Below, piece by piece: positions 7,342-15,840 of a stretch of DNA of 43,727 nt. The position numbers and the translations under genes are program-made. Numbering within the stretch: the first letter of the stretch is position 1; every line of letters begins with the position of its first letter. This DNA comes from CAYJLW01 sp964370965 (GTDB lineage Bacteria > Actinomycetota > Acidimicrobiia > UBA2766), in the NCBI GenBank assembly GCA_964370965.1, contig CAYJLW010000032.1, positions 1 through 43,727 on the forward strand, written 5' to 3'. The notes beneath the pieces were generated by a model. That model was not told the origin of the DNA, ran no database searches, and was given only the letters and a program-made list of their open reading frames with translations.

Positions 7342-9029
7342 GCGACGGCAACGGCTTCAACGACGAGGCGTCGATCCACCCGCAGATCGGCGGGAACCCG
7401 CTCGCCGGCATCGAGTGGCCCGACGAGACCGACTGCGACGCCGTCGTGATCGGGGCGGGCCCCAACGGCCTCATCGCCGCCATGTACCTGGCGGCGGCGG
7501 GCCTCGACGTCGTCGTCGTGGAACGGCGCTACGAGATCGGCGGCGGCCTCGCCACCGAGGAGATCCTCTTCCCCGGCCACTACGTGAACACCCACGCCAG
7601 CTACCACTTCATGGTGGACTACATGCCGGCGCTCACCGACTTCGACCTCGGCTCCCGGGGCCTGCGCTTCCACAAGCCCCAGGTCCAGACCCGGGGGTTC
7701 GTCAACGGCTCGGACGTCGTCCTGTGCAACACGCTGGAGGACTCCCGGGACACGATGGCGCGCACGTCCATCAAGGAGGCCGAGACCTTCGGGAACATGG
7801 CGCTGCGCTTCGACAAGATCGTGAGCAACGTCCTGGGCCCCGCCACCTACCTGCCCCCGGGCGCCCCCCTGGACCTCATGGAGGCGCTCGACCGCAACCC
7901 GGTGGGCCAGGACATGCTGGCTCTCTCGGAGCAGTCCGCCGTCGAGATCCTCCAGGAGTACCCGCTCCAGGATCCGGTGCTGGCCACACTGCTGTACTCG
8001 GCCTGCCAGTGGGGGATCTCCCCGCAGGAGTCCGGGATGGGCTTCATGGTCCCGCTCATGGTGAGCCGCGGATCCCAGAAGGCCTTCACGTACGGCGGCT
8101 CGCACCGCCTCGCCTCCAGCTTCGCCCGGGTCATCCTCGAGAACGGCGGGCGCATCCTCGACAACGCCCCCGTCGAGGAGATCCTCATGGACGGCTCCCG
8201 GGCGGCGGGCGTGCGCCTCGCCGACGGCCGCCGCATCCACGCCCGCCGGGCGGTGCTGTCCAGCCTCGACCCGCAGACCACGTTCCTGCGCCTCCTCCCC
8301 GAGACAGCCGTCCCTAAGGACCTCCGGGGCGCCGCCGAGCAGTGGGCATGGGACAAGTGGTCGCTGCTCACGGTCTTCTTCGCCACCAAGGGCAAGCCCC
8401 GGCCGCGGCGCTCCAACTTCGGCAACGACAACGACGCCTTCTCCACCATCCTCGGCTTCGAGGACTTCGACGACGTCGTGGGCTTCCTGGAGGCCGTGGA
8501 ACGGGGCGAGATCCCCAAGTTCGCCGGCCACTTCACCTGCGAGACCGCCTTCGACTCCACCCTGAGCCAGGTCGCCGGCGAGCACACGTCCTTCTTCCAG
8601 ATGCCGGCGCCGTACGACTTCCCCTGGGAGGAGCGCAAGGCCGACGTGATCGCCGAGGTCACGTCCCTCCTCGACGCCCACTACGAGGGGTTCCGCGAGA
8701 GCGTCGTCGACGCCGTGCTGGAGAGCCCCCGCGACATCGAGGCCCGCATCCCGTGCATGGTGCGGGGCTCGATCAAGCACGGCGACTACAACCCGGTGCA
8801 GATGGGCAACATGCGTCCCAACACCGACTGCTCGACGACCCGTACGCCCGTGGCCGGGCTGTACGTCTGCGGCGCGTCCACCTACCCGGGCGGCATGATC
8901 CTGGGCGGCCCGGGCTACATCGCCGCGCGGGCGGTCTGCGCCGACGAGGGCCGGGACTTCCCGGCGGAGTACCCGCTGCACATGCAGCGTTACGTGGACA
9001 CCTACTTCCCGGAGGGCATCGACGCATGA
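7338..9029 (+). CDS. Phytoene-desaturase-like FAD oxidoreductase, copy 2 of 5
   Basis: A 563-aa CrtI-type protein. The FAD motif VVIGAGPNGLIAAMYLAAAG lies near residues 34-53, after a short N-terminal extension; the C-terminal region reads TPVAGLYVCGASTYPGG and then MILGGPGYIAARAV. The ATG overlaps the stop of copy 1 by 4 bp. By eye it is most like copy 5 (both have GSIKHGxYNPxQMG and the STYPGGMILG type of end), which suggests a duplication within the operon. Substrate unknown; close coupling to four relatives suggests successive redox steps or hetero-oligomers. Confidence 0.88.
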   Translation: MSDGNGFNDEASIHPQIGGNPLAGIEWPDETDCDAVVIGAGPNGLIAAMYLAAAGLDVVVVERRYEIGGGLATEEILFPGHYVNTHASYHFMVDYMPALTDFDLGSRGLRFHKPQVQTRGFVNGSDVVLCNTLEDSRDTMARTSIKEAETFGNMALRFDKIVSNVLGPATYLPPGAPLDLMEALDRNPVGQDMLALSEQSAVEILQEYPLQDPVLATLLYSACQWGISPQESGMGFMVPLMVSRGSQKAFTYGGSHRLASSFARVILENGGRILDNAPVEEILMDGSRAAGVRLADGRRIHARRAVLSSLDPQTTFLRLLPETAVPKDLRGAAEQWAWDKWSLLTVFFATKGKPRPRRSNFGNDNDAFSTILGFEDFDDVVGFLEAVERGEIPKFAGHFTCETAFDSTLSQVAGEHTSFFQMPAPYDFPWEERKADVIAEVTSLLDAHYEGFRESVVDAVLESPRDIEARIPCMVRGSIKHGDYNPVQMGNMRPNTDCSTTRTPVAGLYVCGASTYPGGMILGGPGYIAARAVCADEGRDFPAEYPLHMQRYVDTYFPEGIDA

Positions 9030-10510
9030 GCAACGACTACGACGTGATCGTGGTGGGGGCGGGCTACGGCGGGGTCACCTGCGCCGCCCTCTTGGCCCAG
9101 GAGGGCAAGCGCGTCCTCCTCGTGGACAAGAACGACCGGGCGGGCGGCAAGGCCATGACCCTGCACTCCCAGGACGGCTTCGGCTACGAGATGTGGATCG
9201 TCCTCGGCATGCCGGCAGACAACTCCCGCTTCCACGAGCTCACCGCCCGCCTCGGCATCGAGGCCGAGGCGCCCCTCGTCGTCCCCGAGGGCGACAAGGC
9301 CATCGAGTTGCGCTACAAGGGCGCCGACGGGCAGTGGCGGGGCTTCATCGGACCCGCCAAGCAGGTCGAGGACCCCCTCGCCCTCGACCGCATGCAGGAG
9401 GTCTTCGGCGCCACACCCGAGGAGCTGCAGGCGATGGCGGCGATGTACGCCGCCGTGTTCACCCTCTCCGAGGACGACGTCGACGCCCTCGACGACACAG
9501 GCACCCTGGAGTGGCTTCGCAGTTTCGGCCTCCCCGAGTCCCTGATCGCCTACATGGGGGCGATGCTGAACCTCATCTTCGTCGCCCCCATGAACCGGCT
9601 GCAGGCCTCCGAGGCGATCCGCACCCTGCGCGACCTCTTCCTCGGCGGCGGGGGCCGCTACCACGCCGGGGGCTACGGCCACGTCGCCGAGGCCTGCGCC
9701 GACTACCTCGTCGCCCACGGGGGGACGTTCCTCACGAAGACCCGCATCGCCGGGATCGTCGTCGAGGGCGGCCGCGCCGTGGGCATCCGCACCGCCGAGG
9801 GCGACGAGCACCGGGCGCCGGTCGTGGTCTCCAACGCCGGCATCCAACCCACCGTGCTGAAGCTCGCCGGGGCGGAGCACTTCCCCGCCGAGTACGTGGA
9901 GCGGGTGCGGAACCTGGAGCCGGGCTGGGGGCTGCCGGGCGTGCGCTACTTCCTCGACGCCCCCGTCTTCGACGCCCCCATGACCCTGGTGTTCTCCGAC
10001 GGGAGCTGGTGGGACGACGAGCGCTATGCGGCCGCCAAGGCCGGGGAGTGGGGGGACGAGCCCCTCGTGTTCGTCTGCGTCCCGAACCTCTACGACCCCA
10101 GCCTCGCCCCGGAGGGCAAGCAGGTGGCGCTCGTCGCCACCGTGGGCTCCCCGGACCTCGACGACCCCCTGAACGAGGAGGCCGTCGCCCGCGTCGAGGC
10201 GGCCGTCGCCCGCCAGTGGCCCGGCATCACCGACCACGTCATCCGCCGCCAGCCCTACGGCTCCCGCCAGGTCTCCCACGTCGCCCGTGACGCCGTCGTG
10301 CCGGGCGCCGGCGGGGAGTGCATCGGCCTCTCCCAGGTGATCGGCCAGTGCGGCAAGTCCAAGCCCGACGCCCGCACCCCGCTGCCGGGGCTCTACCTCG
10401 CCGGCACCGACGCCGGCGGCCGGGGCTGCGGCACCCACCAGGCGGTGGACTCGGGCATGAACGTGGCGGCGATGGTCTCCGAAGACATGGCCGTGAAGGC
10501 CCCGGCGTAA
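9026..10510 (+). CDS. Phytoene-desaturase-like FAD oxidoreductase, copy 3 of 5
   Basis: A 494-aa protein, the shortest and most divergent of the five. The FAD motif is VIVVGAGYGGVTCAALLAQE (GxGxxG with Tyr in place of Pro), near residues 6-25. The C-terminal end is TPLPGLYLAGTDAGGRG, then GTHQAVDSGMNVA, unlike the TSYPGG type in copies 1, 2 and 5. The start overlaps the previous stop by 4 bp. It may perform a chemically different step from its neighbours. It is followed by a 13-bp gap containing GGGGGGAG before copy 4. Confidence 0.86.
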   Translation: MSNDYDVIVVGAGYGGVTCAALLAQEGKRVLLVDKNDRAGGKAMTLHSQDGFGYEMWIVLGMPADNSRFHELTARLGIEAEAPLVVPEGDKAIELRYKGADGQWRGFIGPAKQVEDPLALDRMQEVFGATPEELQAMAAMYAAVFTLSEDDVDALDDTGTLEWLRSFGLPESLIAYMGAMLNLIFVAPMNRLQASEAIRTLRDLFLGGGGRYHAGGYGHVAEACADYLVAHGGTFLTKTRIAGIVVEGGRAVGIRTAEGDEHRAPVVVSNAGIQPTVLKLAGAEHFPAEYVERVRNLEPGWGLPGVRYFLDAPVFDAPMTLVFSDGSWWDDERYAAAKAGEWGDEPLVFVCVPNLYDPSLAPEGKQVALVATVGSPDLDDPLNEEAVARVEAAVARQWPGITDHVIRRQPYGSRQVSHVARDAVVPGAGGECIGLSQVIGQCGKSKPDARTPLPGLYLAGTDAGGRGCGTHQAVDSGMNVAAMVSEDMAVKAPA

Positions 10511-10523
10511 GGCGAGGGGGGAG

Positions 10524-12269
10524 ATGAAGGACTACGACGTCGTCGTCGTCGGCGGGGGCATCAACGGCCTCACCTGCGCGGCGTACCTGGCGAAATCCGG
10601 CCTCTCCGTCGGGGTCTTCGAGGCCCGCGGCCAGTGCGGGGCGCACTGCGACACCGTGGAGCTCGGCATCCCCGGCTTCCTGCACAACCTGCACGCCACC
10701 TGGCTGGCGACGACGCTGAGCCCGGCGATGGACGACCTCGACCTCCCGGGGTTCGGCTTCGAGCCCCTCGGCACCGACATCCTCTACGCGAAGCCGTTCC
10801 TGAACGGCAAGAACCTCCTGCACGGCATCCAGATCCCGGACACGAACGGGAGCTTCGCGAAGTCCTCCGAACGCGACGCCGCCACGCAACTCGCCGCCGT
10901 CATGTACTTCGCCGAGCACCTCGAGGAGCTCCTCGATGTGAACCGGCTGTTCTGGTTCACGCCGCCCAGCCACGCCGTCATGGCCCGCATGATCCGCCTC
11001 GTCGACGGGTTCCTCGCCCACGTCGGGGCGCCCTACGGCGGCCAGGACCTCATGAACATGAACGGCTACGAGGTCCTCGAGACGCTCTTCGAGTCCGACG
11101 AGGTCCGCACCACGACGGCGTCCCTCGCCTGGATCGGGGCGATGCCGCCCATCCAGCGCAAGGTGGGCTCCCTGGCGTCCATCCTCCTGGGCGGCATCGG
11201 CGGGCCCATGCCCGTACACACCGCCCGGGGCGGCTCGCATGCCCTCACCCACGCCCTCGTGAAGTGCGTCGTCGCCCACGGCGGGGAGATCTGGACCACC
11301 TGCCCGGTGGAGAAGATCCTCGTCGAGGACGGCAAGGCCCACGGCATCCGCCTCTCCGCGGACGCCTTGCTGCCCGGCGAGGAGATCACCGCCCGCCGGG
11401 TGGTCTCGAACCTCACGGCCGTCCCCACGTTCATCCGCCTCCTCGGCGAGGACGTCATCGGGGAGGAGAAGGCCACGATCATCCGGGGCTTCAACTACGA
11501 CGACCAGGTCCTCTTCGGCGTCTACTACTCCCTCAAGGACGACGTGGAGTGGGCCTCGGCGGAATGGGACCCGGGGATCCAGCGGGCGATGATGGGCTAC
11601 TGGGGCGGCGACACGCTCGACGACATGCGCGACTTCGGCGTCGACCTCATCTCCGGCGTGATCAACGACAAGGTGATGGGGAACTGGTTCATCCCCACCC
11701 GCGCCGACCCGTCCCAGGCGCCCGCCGGGTGCCACACCACGTTCCTCTGGCTCGACGTCCCCCCCTGCCCCCGCAAGTGGCGGGGCCGGAAGCTGAACGG
11801 CTGGGACGCCTGGGGGGACCTCGCCGAGCCGCTCGCCGACGCGATCACCGACCAGTACGAGGAGTACGCCCCCGGGTTCAAGGACCTCGTCCTGGAGCGC
11901 TTCGTGATGACCCCGCCCGACCAGGAGCGCAACAACCCCTCGGCGATCAAGGCGTCCATGGTGGGCGGATCCGTGACCCCCGAGCAGTACTACACGAACC
12001 GGCCCGTCCTCGGCGTGCTCGAGGGCGGCGCCTCCCGCACGTTCGTCCCCAACCTCTACATCTCCAACTCCATCCACCCGGTGGGGGCGAGCTGGCTGGC
12101 GAGCGGCTACCTCGCCGCCCGTGAGGTCGCCGAGGACGCCGGCACCCTCGACGCCGAGTGGTGGCAGGCGAAACCGTACGACTGGTTCCTCGGGCACATG
12201 ACGGCCATCCCGCTGAACCGCGGGGTGGGCGAGAAGTGGAAGGTCGTCCCGGAGGGGTTCGCGTCATGA
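10524..12269 (+). CDS. Phytoene-desaturase-like FAD oxidoreductase, copy 4 of 5
   Basis: A 581-aa CrtI-type protein with VVVGGGINGLTCAAYLAKSG at about residues 6-25 and FEARGQCGAHCDT after the second strand. The C-terminal FAD region is diverged: NLYISNSIHPVGASWLASG replaces the usual GLYxxGxxxxPGG, so the flavin pocket or substrate entry may differ. It starts 13 bp after copy 3 with a good GGGGAG ribosome site and ends with a 4-bp overlap into copy 5. Substrate unknown. Confidence 0.86.
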   Translation: MKDYDVVVVGGGINGLTCAAYLAKSGLSVGVFEARGQCGAHCDTVELGIPGFLHNLHATWLATTLSPAMDDLDLPGFGFEPLGTDILYAKPFLNGKNLLHGIQIPDTNGSFAKSSERDAATQLAAVMYFAEHLEELLDVNRLFWFTPPSHAVMARMIRLVDGFLAHVGAPYGGQDLMNMNGYEVLETLFESDEVRTTTASLAWIGAMPPIQRKVGSLASILLGGIGGPMPVHTARGGSHALTHALVKCVVAHGGEIWTTCPVEKILVEDGKAHGIRLSADALLPGEEITARRVVSNLTAVPTFIRLLGEDVIGEEKATIIRGFNYDDQVLFGVYYSLKDDVEWASAEWDPGIQRAMMGYWGGDTLDDMRDFGVDLISGVINDKVMGNWFIPTRADPSQAPAGCHTTFLWLDVPPCPRKWRGRKLNGWDAWGDLAEPLADAITDQYEEYAPGFKDLVLERFVMTPPDQERNNPSAIKASMVGGSVTPEQYYTNRPVLGVLEGGASRTFVPNLYISNSIHPVGASWLASGYLAAREVAEDAGTLDAEWWQAKPYDWFLGHMTAIPLNRGVGEKWKVVPEGFAS

Positions 12270-13846
12270 GCGTCGAGACGAAGACGACCTACGACGCCGT
12301 CGTCATCGGCGGCGGCCCCAACGGCCTCCTCTGCGCCGCCTACCTGGCACAGGCGGGGCGCGCCGTCCTGCTCGTGGAGCGCCGCCACGAGACCGGCGGG
12401 GGGCTGAACACCGACGAGTACTTCGGGTTCCGCTTCAACCTCCACGCCGTCTACCACATGATGTCCGACGTGATGCCCGCCCACCGGGACCTGGCGCTGG
12501 CCGACCACGGCGTCCGCTACCTCTACCCCGAGGTCCCCGTGGCGTTCGCGCTCGGGGACGGCAACACGCTCGCCTTCACCAAGGACGTCGCCGCCACCGC
12601 CCGCTCCATCGAGGCGCTCAGCGCCGCCGACGCCGGGCGCTACGTCACGATGTGGGAGGAGTTCCAGCCCATGCTGGAGCGCTATCTCATCCCGATGACC
12701 TACGAGCTCCCGAACCCGGTCGTCGACCAAATGGTGGAGTTCCAGGCCGACGACGTGGGCCGGCGCCTCGGGGAGATCTCCGAGATGACGTTCGTCGACA
12801 TCGTGGACCACTACGGCTTCACCGACCCCCGGGTGCGCATGGCGCTGCTCTCCTTCGCCGGGATGTGGGGGCTGCACCTCGACGAAGCCCTCGGGTACCT
12901 GTACCCGCTGTACCTCTGCCGGATGGTGAACGCCGGGCTCGTCAAGGGCGGCTCGCACCGGCTGTCCTCGGCGATCTACCGCAACTTCGTCGCCCACGGC
13001 GGCCAGGTCGTGGACGCCTGCGAGGCGGTGGGCATCCTCATGGACGGCGAGCGCGCCGTGGGCGTAGAGGTTGCCGACGGCCGCCGCTTCGGCGCCCGCG
13101 CCGTCGTGTCCACGCTGAACCCGGAGCAGACGTTCCTGCAGCTCGTGGGGGCGGAGCGGTTGCCGAAGGACCTCGCCGCCGCCGTCTCGACGTGGGAGTG
13201 GGAGGAGCGCACCCTCTTCGGCCTCCACCTCGGCGTGCAGGGCGACGTCACGTACCGGGCGGCCGACCCCAGGGTGAACGAGGCGATGATCGTGTTCCTC
13301 GGCGTCGACACCGACGACGAGCTCCACGCCCACCTCGCCGCCGTCGACGCCGGGGAGCGCTCCCACTGCGGGTGGCTGCACGTCACCGTCCCCAGCCGCC
13401 ACGACGCCACGATGGCCCCGCCCGGCTGCCACGTCGTGCGCGCCGAGGCGGTCGTCGCCTACGACGAGGCGTGGGACGCCGACGCCGAGGCCTTCGGGGA
13501 CTCCGCCCTGGAGCTCATGGGCCGGCACATGGACCTTGGCGAAGTCGTCCTGCGCCGGCAGTACCCGCCCACGTACATCGAGGCGAAGCTGGCCACGATG
13601 AAGCGGGGCTCGATCAAGCACGGGGCGTACAACCCGCTGCAGATGGGGTACTTCCGGCCCAACGACCGGTGCTCCCGCTCGGCGACCCCGGTGCCGGGCC
13701 TGTTCGTCGCCGGCGCCTCGATGTACCCGGGCGGCATGATCCTGGGCGCCCCGGGGTACCTCGGCGCCAAGGTCGTGGGCGCGCCACGCGGCGGGGGGGG
13801 GTGCGCCCGCGGTGGCCGGCCCCCGCCCCACGTACGTGCGGCGTGA
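12266..13846 (+). CDS. Phytoene-desaturase-like FAD oxidoreductase, copy 5 of 5, C-terminus doubtful
   Basis: The frame gives 526 aa. VVIGGGPNGLLCAAYLAQAG is at about residues 11-30 and TPVPGLFVAGASMYPGG near residue 480. After GYLGAKVV the sequence turns into a low-complexity tail over a run of nine G (13793-13801) and then half of a palindromic repeat, where copy 2 has a normal 30-residue end. The last 25 or so residues are therefore probably wrong, through assembly error or a real repeat insertion. The start overlaps copy 4 by 4 bp. Function as for its relatives. Confidence 0.83.
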   Translation: MSVETKTTYDAVVIGGGPNGLLCAAYLAQAGRAVLLVERRHETGGGLNTDEYFGFRFNLHAVYHMMSDVMPAHRDLALADHGVRYLYPEVPVAFALGDGNTLAFTKDVAATARSIEALSAADAGRYVTMWEEFQPMLERYLIPMTYELPNPVVDQMVEFQADDVGRRLGEISEMTFVDIVDHYGFTDPRVRMALLSFAGMWGLHLDEALGYLYPLYLCRMVNAGLVKGGSHRLSSAIYRNFVAHGGQVVDACEAVGILMDGERAVGVEVADGRRFGARAVVSTLNPEQTFLQLVGAERLPKDLAAAVSTWEWEERTLFGLHLGVQGDVTYRAADPRVNEAMIVFLGVDTDDELHAHLAAVDAGERSHCGWLHVTVPSRHDATMAPPGCHVVRAEAVVAYDEAWDADAEAFGDSALELMGRHMDLGEVVLRRQYPPTYIEAKLATMKRGSIKHGAYNPLQMGYFRPNDRCSRSATPVPGLFVAGASMYPGGMILGAPGYLGAKVVGAPRGGGGCARGGRPPPHVRAA

Positions 13847-13856
13847 GCCTCCAACC
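13826..13856. repeat. Half of a palindromic repeat of the GGAGGCTCAC family
   Basis: The sequence from 13826 matches the centre and right arm of the palindrome at 31169-31210 with one difference, ending in GTGAGCCTCCAACC. The matching left arm is absent and a G run lies about 25 bp upstream. This may be an eroded repeat or an assembly fault like the one at 3741-3848. Confidence 0.6.
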
Positions 13857-13874
13857 CCTGACGGGATGGTGGAC

Positions 13875-14627
13875 ATGAGTGAGTTTGCGGGCAGGACGGT
13901 TCTCGTGACGGGGGCGGGGTCGGGCATCGGCCGGGCCGCCTCGCTGCGCTTCGGCGCCGGCGGCGGTCTCGTGGCCTGCCTCGACCTGAACGAGGCCGCC
14001 GCCGAGGAGACGGCGACGATGATCACCGAAGCCGGGGGCGAGGCGTTCGCCGTCGGCTGCGACGTGGGCGACGAGGGCTCGATCGCCAAGGCCGTGGCCG
14101 CCACCGTGGAGCGGGGCGGGGGCCTTCAGGTCGTGGCGAACGTGGCGGGCATCGGCCAGTTCGCCCACACCCACGAGGTACCGCTGGCGGACTTCGAGCG
14201 CATCGTGCGGGTGAACCTCACGGGCACCTTCCTCGTCTGCCGGGAGTCCATCCCGCACCTCCTCGCCGGAGGCGGGGTGATCGTGAACGTGGCCTCCATC
14301 GCCGGACTGAAGTCCCACGCCTACGCGGCGGCGTACTCGGCGTCCAAGGGCGGGGTCGTGGCGATGAGCCGGTCCCTCGCGCTGGAGTACGTCCGCCGCG
14401 GCGTGCGCGTGAACTGCGTCTGCCCGGGCGGGGTCCTCACCCCGCTCGTGGCGCACTTCACCCTCCCCGAAGGCGGCGACCACGAGCTCCTCCACGGCGC
14501 CGTGTCCCCGGCGCGGCGCCTCAACGACCCCGAGGAGGTCGCCGCCGTCATCACCTTCCTCGCCTCTGACGACGCCTCCGGCATCACCGGCGCCGAGTTC
14601 GTCGTCGACATCGGCACGATCTGCTGA
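13875..14627 (+). CDS. Short-chain dehydrogenase/reductase (SDR)
   Basis: A 250-aa classical SDR, an NAD(P)-dependent alcohol/ketone oxidoreductase. The cofactor motif VTGAGSGIGRA is at about residues 10-20, NVAG near residue 90, the catalytic Ser in VNVASIAG near 142 and YSASKGG (Tyr and Lys of the YxxxK motif) near 155, followed by VRVNCVCPGG. LDLN after the second strand favours NAD over NADP. ATG 13875 has GGGATGG at a good distance; ATG 13866 would add three residues. It follows the five FAD oxidoreductases on the same strand and probably belongs to their operon, oxidising or reducing a related intermediate. Confidence 0.92.
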   Translation: MSEFAGRTVLVTGAGSGIGRAASLRFGAGGGLVACLDLNEAAAEETATMITEAGGEAFAVGCDVGDEGSIAKAVAATVERGGGLQVVANVAGIGQFAHTHEVPLADFERIVRVNLTGTFLVCRESIPHLLAGGGVIVNVASIAGLKSHAYAAAYSASKGGVVAMSRSLALEYVRRGVRVNCVCPGGVLTPLVAHFTLPEGGDHELLHGAVSPARRLNDPEEVAAVITFLASDDASGITGAEFVVDIGTIC

Positions 14628-14662
14628 GGGGGGTGCCCCCGCCCGCGCCCGGCGGTGCAACG

Positions 14663-14712
14663 CGCGTTTGGTCCTGAAATGACGGCATGCCGTCATTTCA
14701 GGACCAAACGCG
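14663..14712 (+). terminator. Perfect 50-bp palindrome after the SDR gene
   Basis: A perfect palindrome centred between 14687 and 14688 on GCATGC, with 25-bp arms. It begins 35 bp after the SDR stop and has no T-tract. Its place suggests termination of the oxidoreductase operon, but it could also be a mobile palindromic repeat. Confidence 0.55.
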
Positions 14713-14727
14713 GGGCAGCGGCCACCG

Positions 14728-14772
14728 GGAGACTGGTGTCCAAGTGCCTCCGCTGCTTGGACACCAGTCTCC
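14728..14772 (+). terminator. Second hairpin between the SDR and lipoprotein genes
   Basis: Perfect 17-bp arms at 14728-14744 and 14756-14772 enclose an 11-nt loop. The stem sequence is unrelated to the palindrome 15 bp upstream. Two strong hairpins in tandem suggest a tight transcriptional block before the next gene. Confidence 0.5.
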
Positions 14773-14845
14773 TGGGGCCTGGGTGTCCCCGGTCGGCGGG
14801 GGCGGTGGCCTACCTTGCAGGAGTTGGCGACGAAGGTGAGGCGCG

Positions 14846-15577
14846 ATGCGGCGGGTTCTCGTGTTTCTGGCGGTCGCGGTGCTGGCCGTCCCGGCCTGCA
14901 CGAAGGCGGACGACTCGTCCGGCAAGGACGACGGCAAGAAGGCCACGACCGGCCCGACCGCCGCCCCCGAGCGGCCCGGGCAGCTGGAGAGCAAGCTCAC
15001 GGTCGCCGTGACGGACTCCGGTGGCCAGGCGAAGCTGACGGCCACGTACCAGTTCGTCAACCCCGACGGCGGCGACCAGGACACCCGCCTCACCCTCGAC
15101 GGCAAAGAGCCCGCCGACGCGACGGGCGGCCCCGAGGAAGGCGACGCCGTCTGGACACTTCCCCCCGATCCCGAGTTCCACGAGCTCGTCGTGAAGTACA
15201 CGGCTGTCGGGGAGGGCGAAACCGCCCTGGCCGAGGGCGAGATCAAGGCGTCCCTGCGCCTCCAGCCCGAAGCGGGCGGGGCGCCGATGCTCCGGGTCGA
15301 GACCGACGCCGTGGCGAGGCCCGAAGGGAGCGGCAAGACCGGCGCCAGCGTCCTGTACCGCATCGGCCCGCCCGAGGAGCCCGAGCCCAAGTCCGGGTTC
15401 GTCCTCGACGACAAGGAGCCGGACAACATCAGCGGGTCCACGTCCGCCGGCCGGGCGACGTGGAAGCACATGCCCGCAAAGAGCGGCCTGCAGGAGATCT
15501 ACGCCACCTTCACCTACGACCTCCCGGGGGCGGCGGTGCCCGAGGTCGCCGTGGCCACCCGCATCCCGCTCGTGTAG
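14846..15577 (+). CDS. Putative secreted lipoprotein, unknown function
   Basis: A 243-aa protein with a lipoprotein signal peptide: MRR, hydrophobic stretch, and lipobox LAVPAC with the modified Cys near residue 18. A charged Lys/Asp/Thr-rich linker follows, then about 190 residues that look like two related beta-rich modules: LTLDGKEPADATGG and FVLDDKEPDNISGS sit at equivalent places, each followed by a stretch resembling AVWTLPPDPEFHELVVKYT or ATWKHMPAKSGLQEIYATF. An internal duplication is therefore likely. I do not recognise the family. A GAAGGTGAGG ribosome site precedes the ATG. Hairpins on both sides suggest its own transcription unit. Confidence 0.75.
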   Translation: MRRVLVFLAVAVLAVPACTKADDSSGKDDGKKATTGPTAAPERPGQLESKLTVAVTDSGGQAKLTATYQFVNPDGGDQDTRLTLDGKEPADATGGPEEGDAVWTLPPDPEFHELVVKYTAVGEGETALAEGEIKASLRLQPEAGGAPMLRVETDAVARPEGSGKTGASVLYRIGPPEEPEPKSGFVLDDKEPDNISGSTSAGRATWKHMPAKSGLQEIYATFTYDLPGAAVPEVAVATRIPLV

Positions 15578-15710
15578 GGGCCCACACGCCCGGTGCCCGG
15601 CACGCAGGCCGCGGTGGTCTCCGCCTCCCGGTCGTGCCGGGGGGGCGGGTCCCGGTCCGGGTGGGGGCCGCGGCAGGGCGGGCCGGCCGTGGTGGTCCGG
15701 GGACCGGGGC

Positions 15711-15764
15711 GGGCAAGGTGATGCTGATTTTCCGGGATACCGGGGAATCAGCATCACCTTGCCC
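15711..15764 (+). terminator. Hairpin with 19-bp perfect arms after the lipoprotein gene
   Basis: Arms at 15711-15729 and 15746-15764 pair perfectly around a 16-nt loop that can form a few more pairs. It lies 133 bp after the lipoprotein stop. Its arms differ from those of the other hairpins in the window. Confidence 0.5.
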
Positions 15765-15790
15765 CGGACCCCGTGTGTTGGGCGACGCCT

Positions 15791-15834
15791 AAGCGATGCC
15801 GTTGTCCCGGCATTCCGGGACAACGGCATCGCTT
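15791..15834. repeat. Hairpin with 20-bp perfect arms
   Basis: Arms at 15791-15810 and 15815-15834 pair perfectly around the tetraloop CATT. It is only 26 bp from the previous hairpin, and the loop-side sequence TTCCGGGA echoes the loop of that hairpin. It may be a terminator or a member of a dispersed palindromic repeat family. Confidence 0.5.
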
Positions 15835-15840
15835 TGTCGT

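Noticed and set aside
5578..13846. Carotenoid biosynthesis cluster
   Set aside because: Only desaturase-like genes occur; no phytoene synthase, prenyl transferase or cyclase is present and the promoter carries a KstR-like box.
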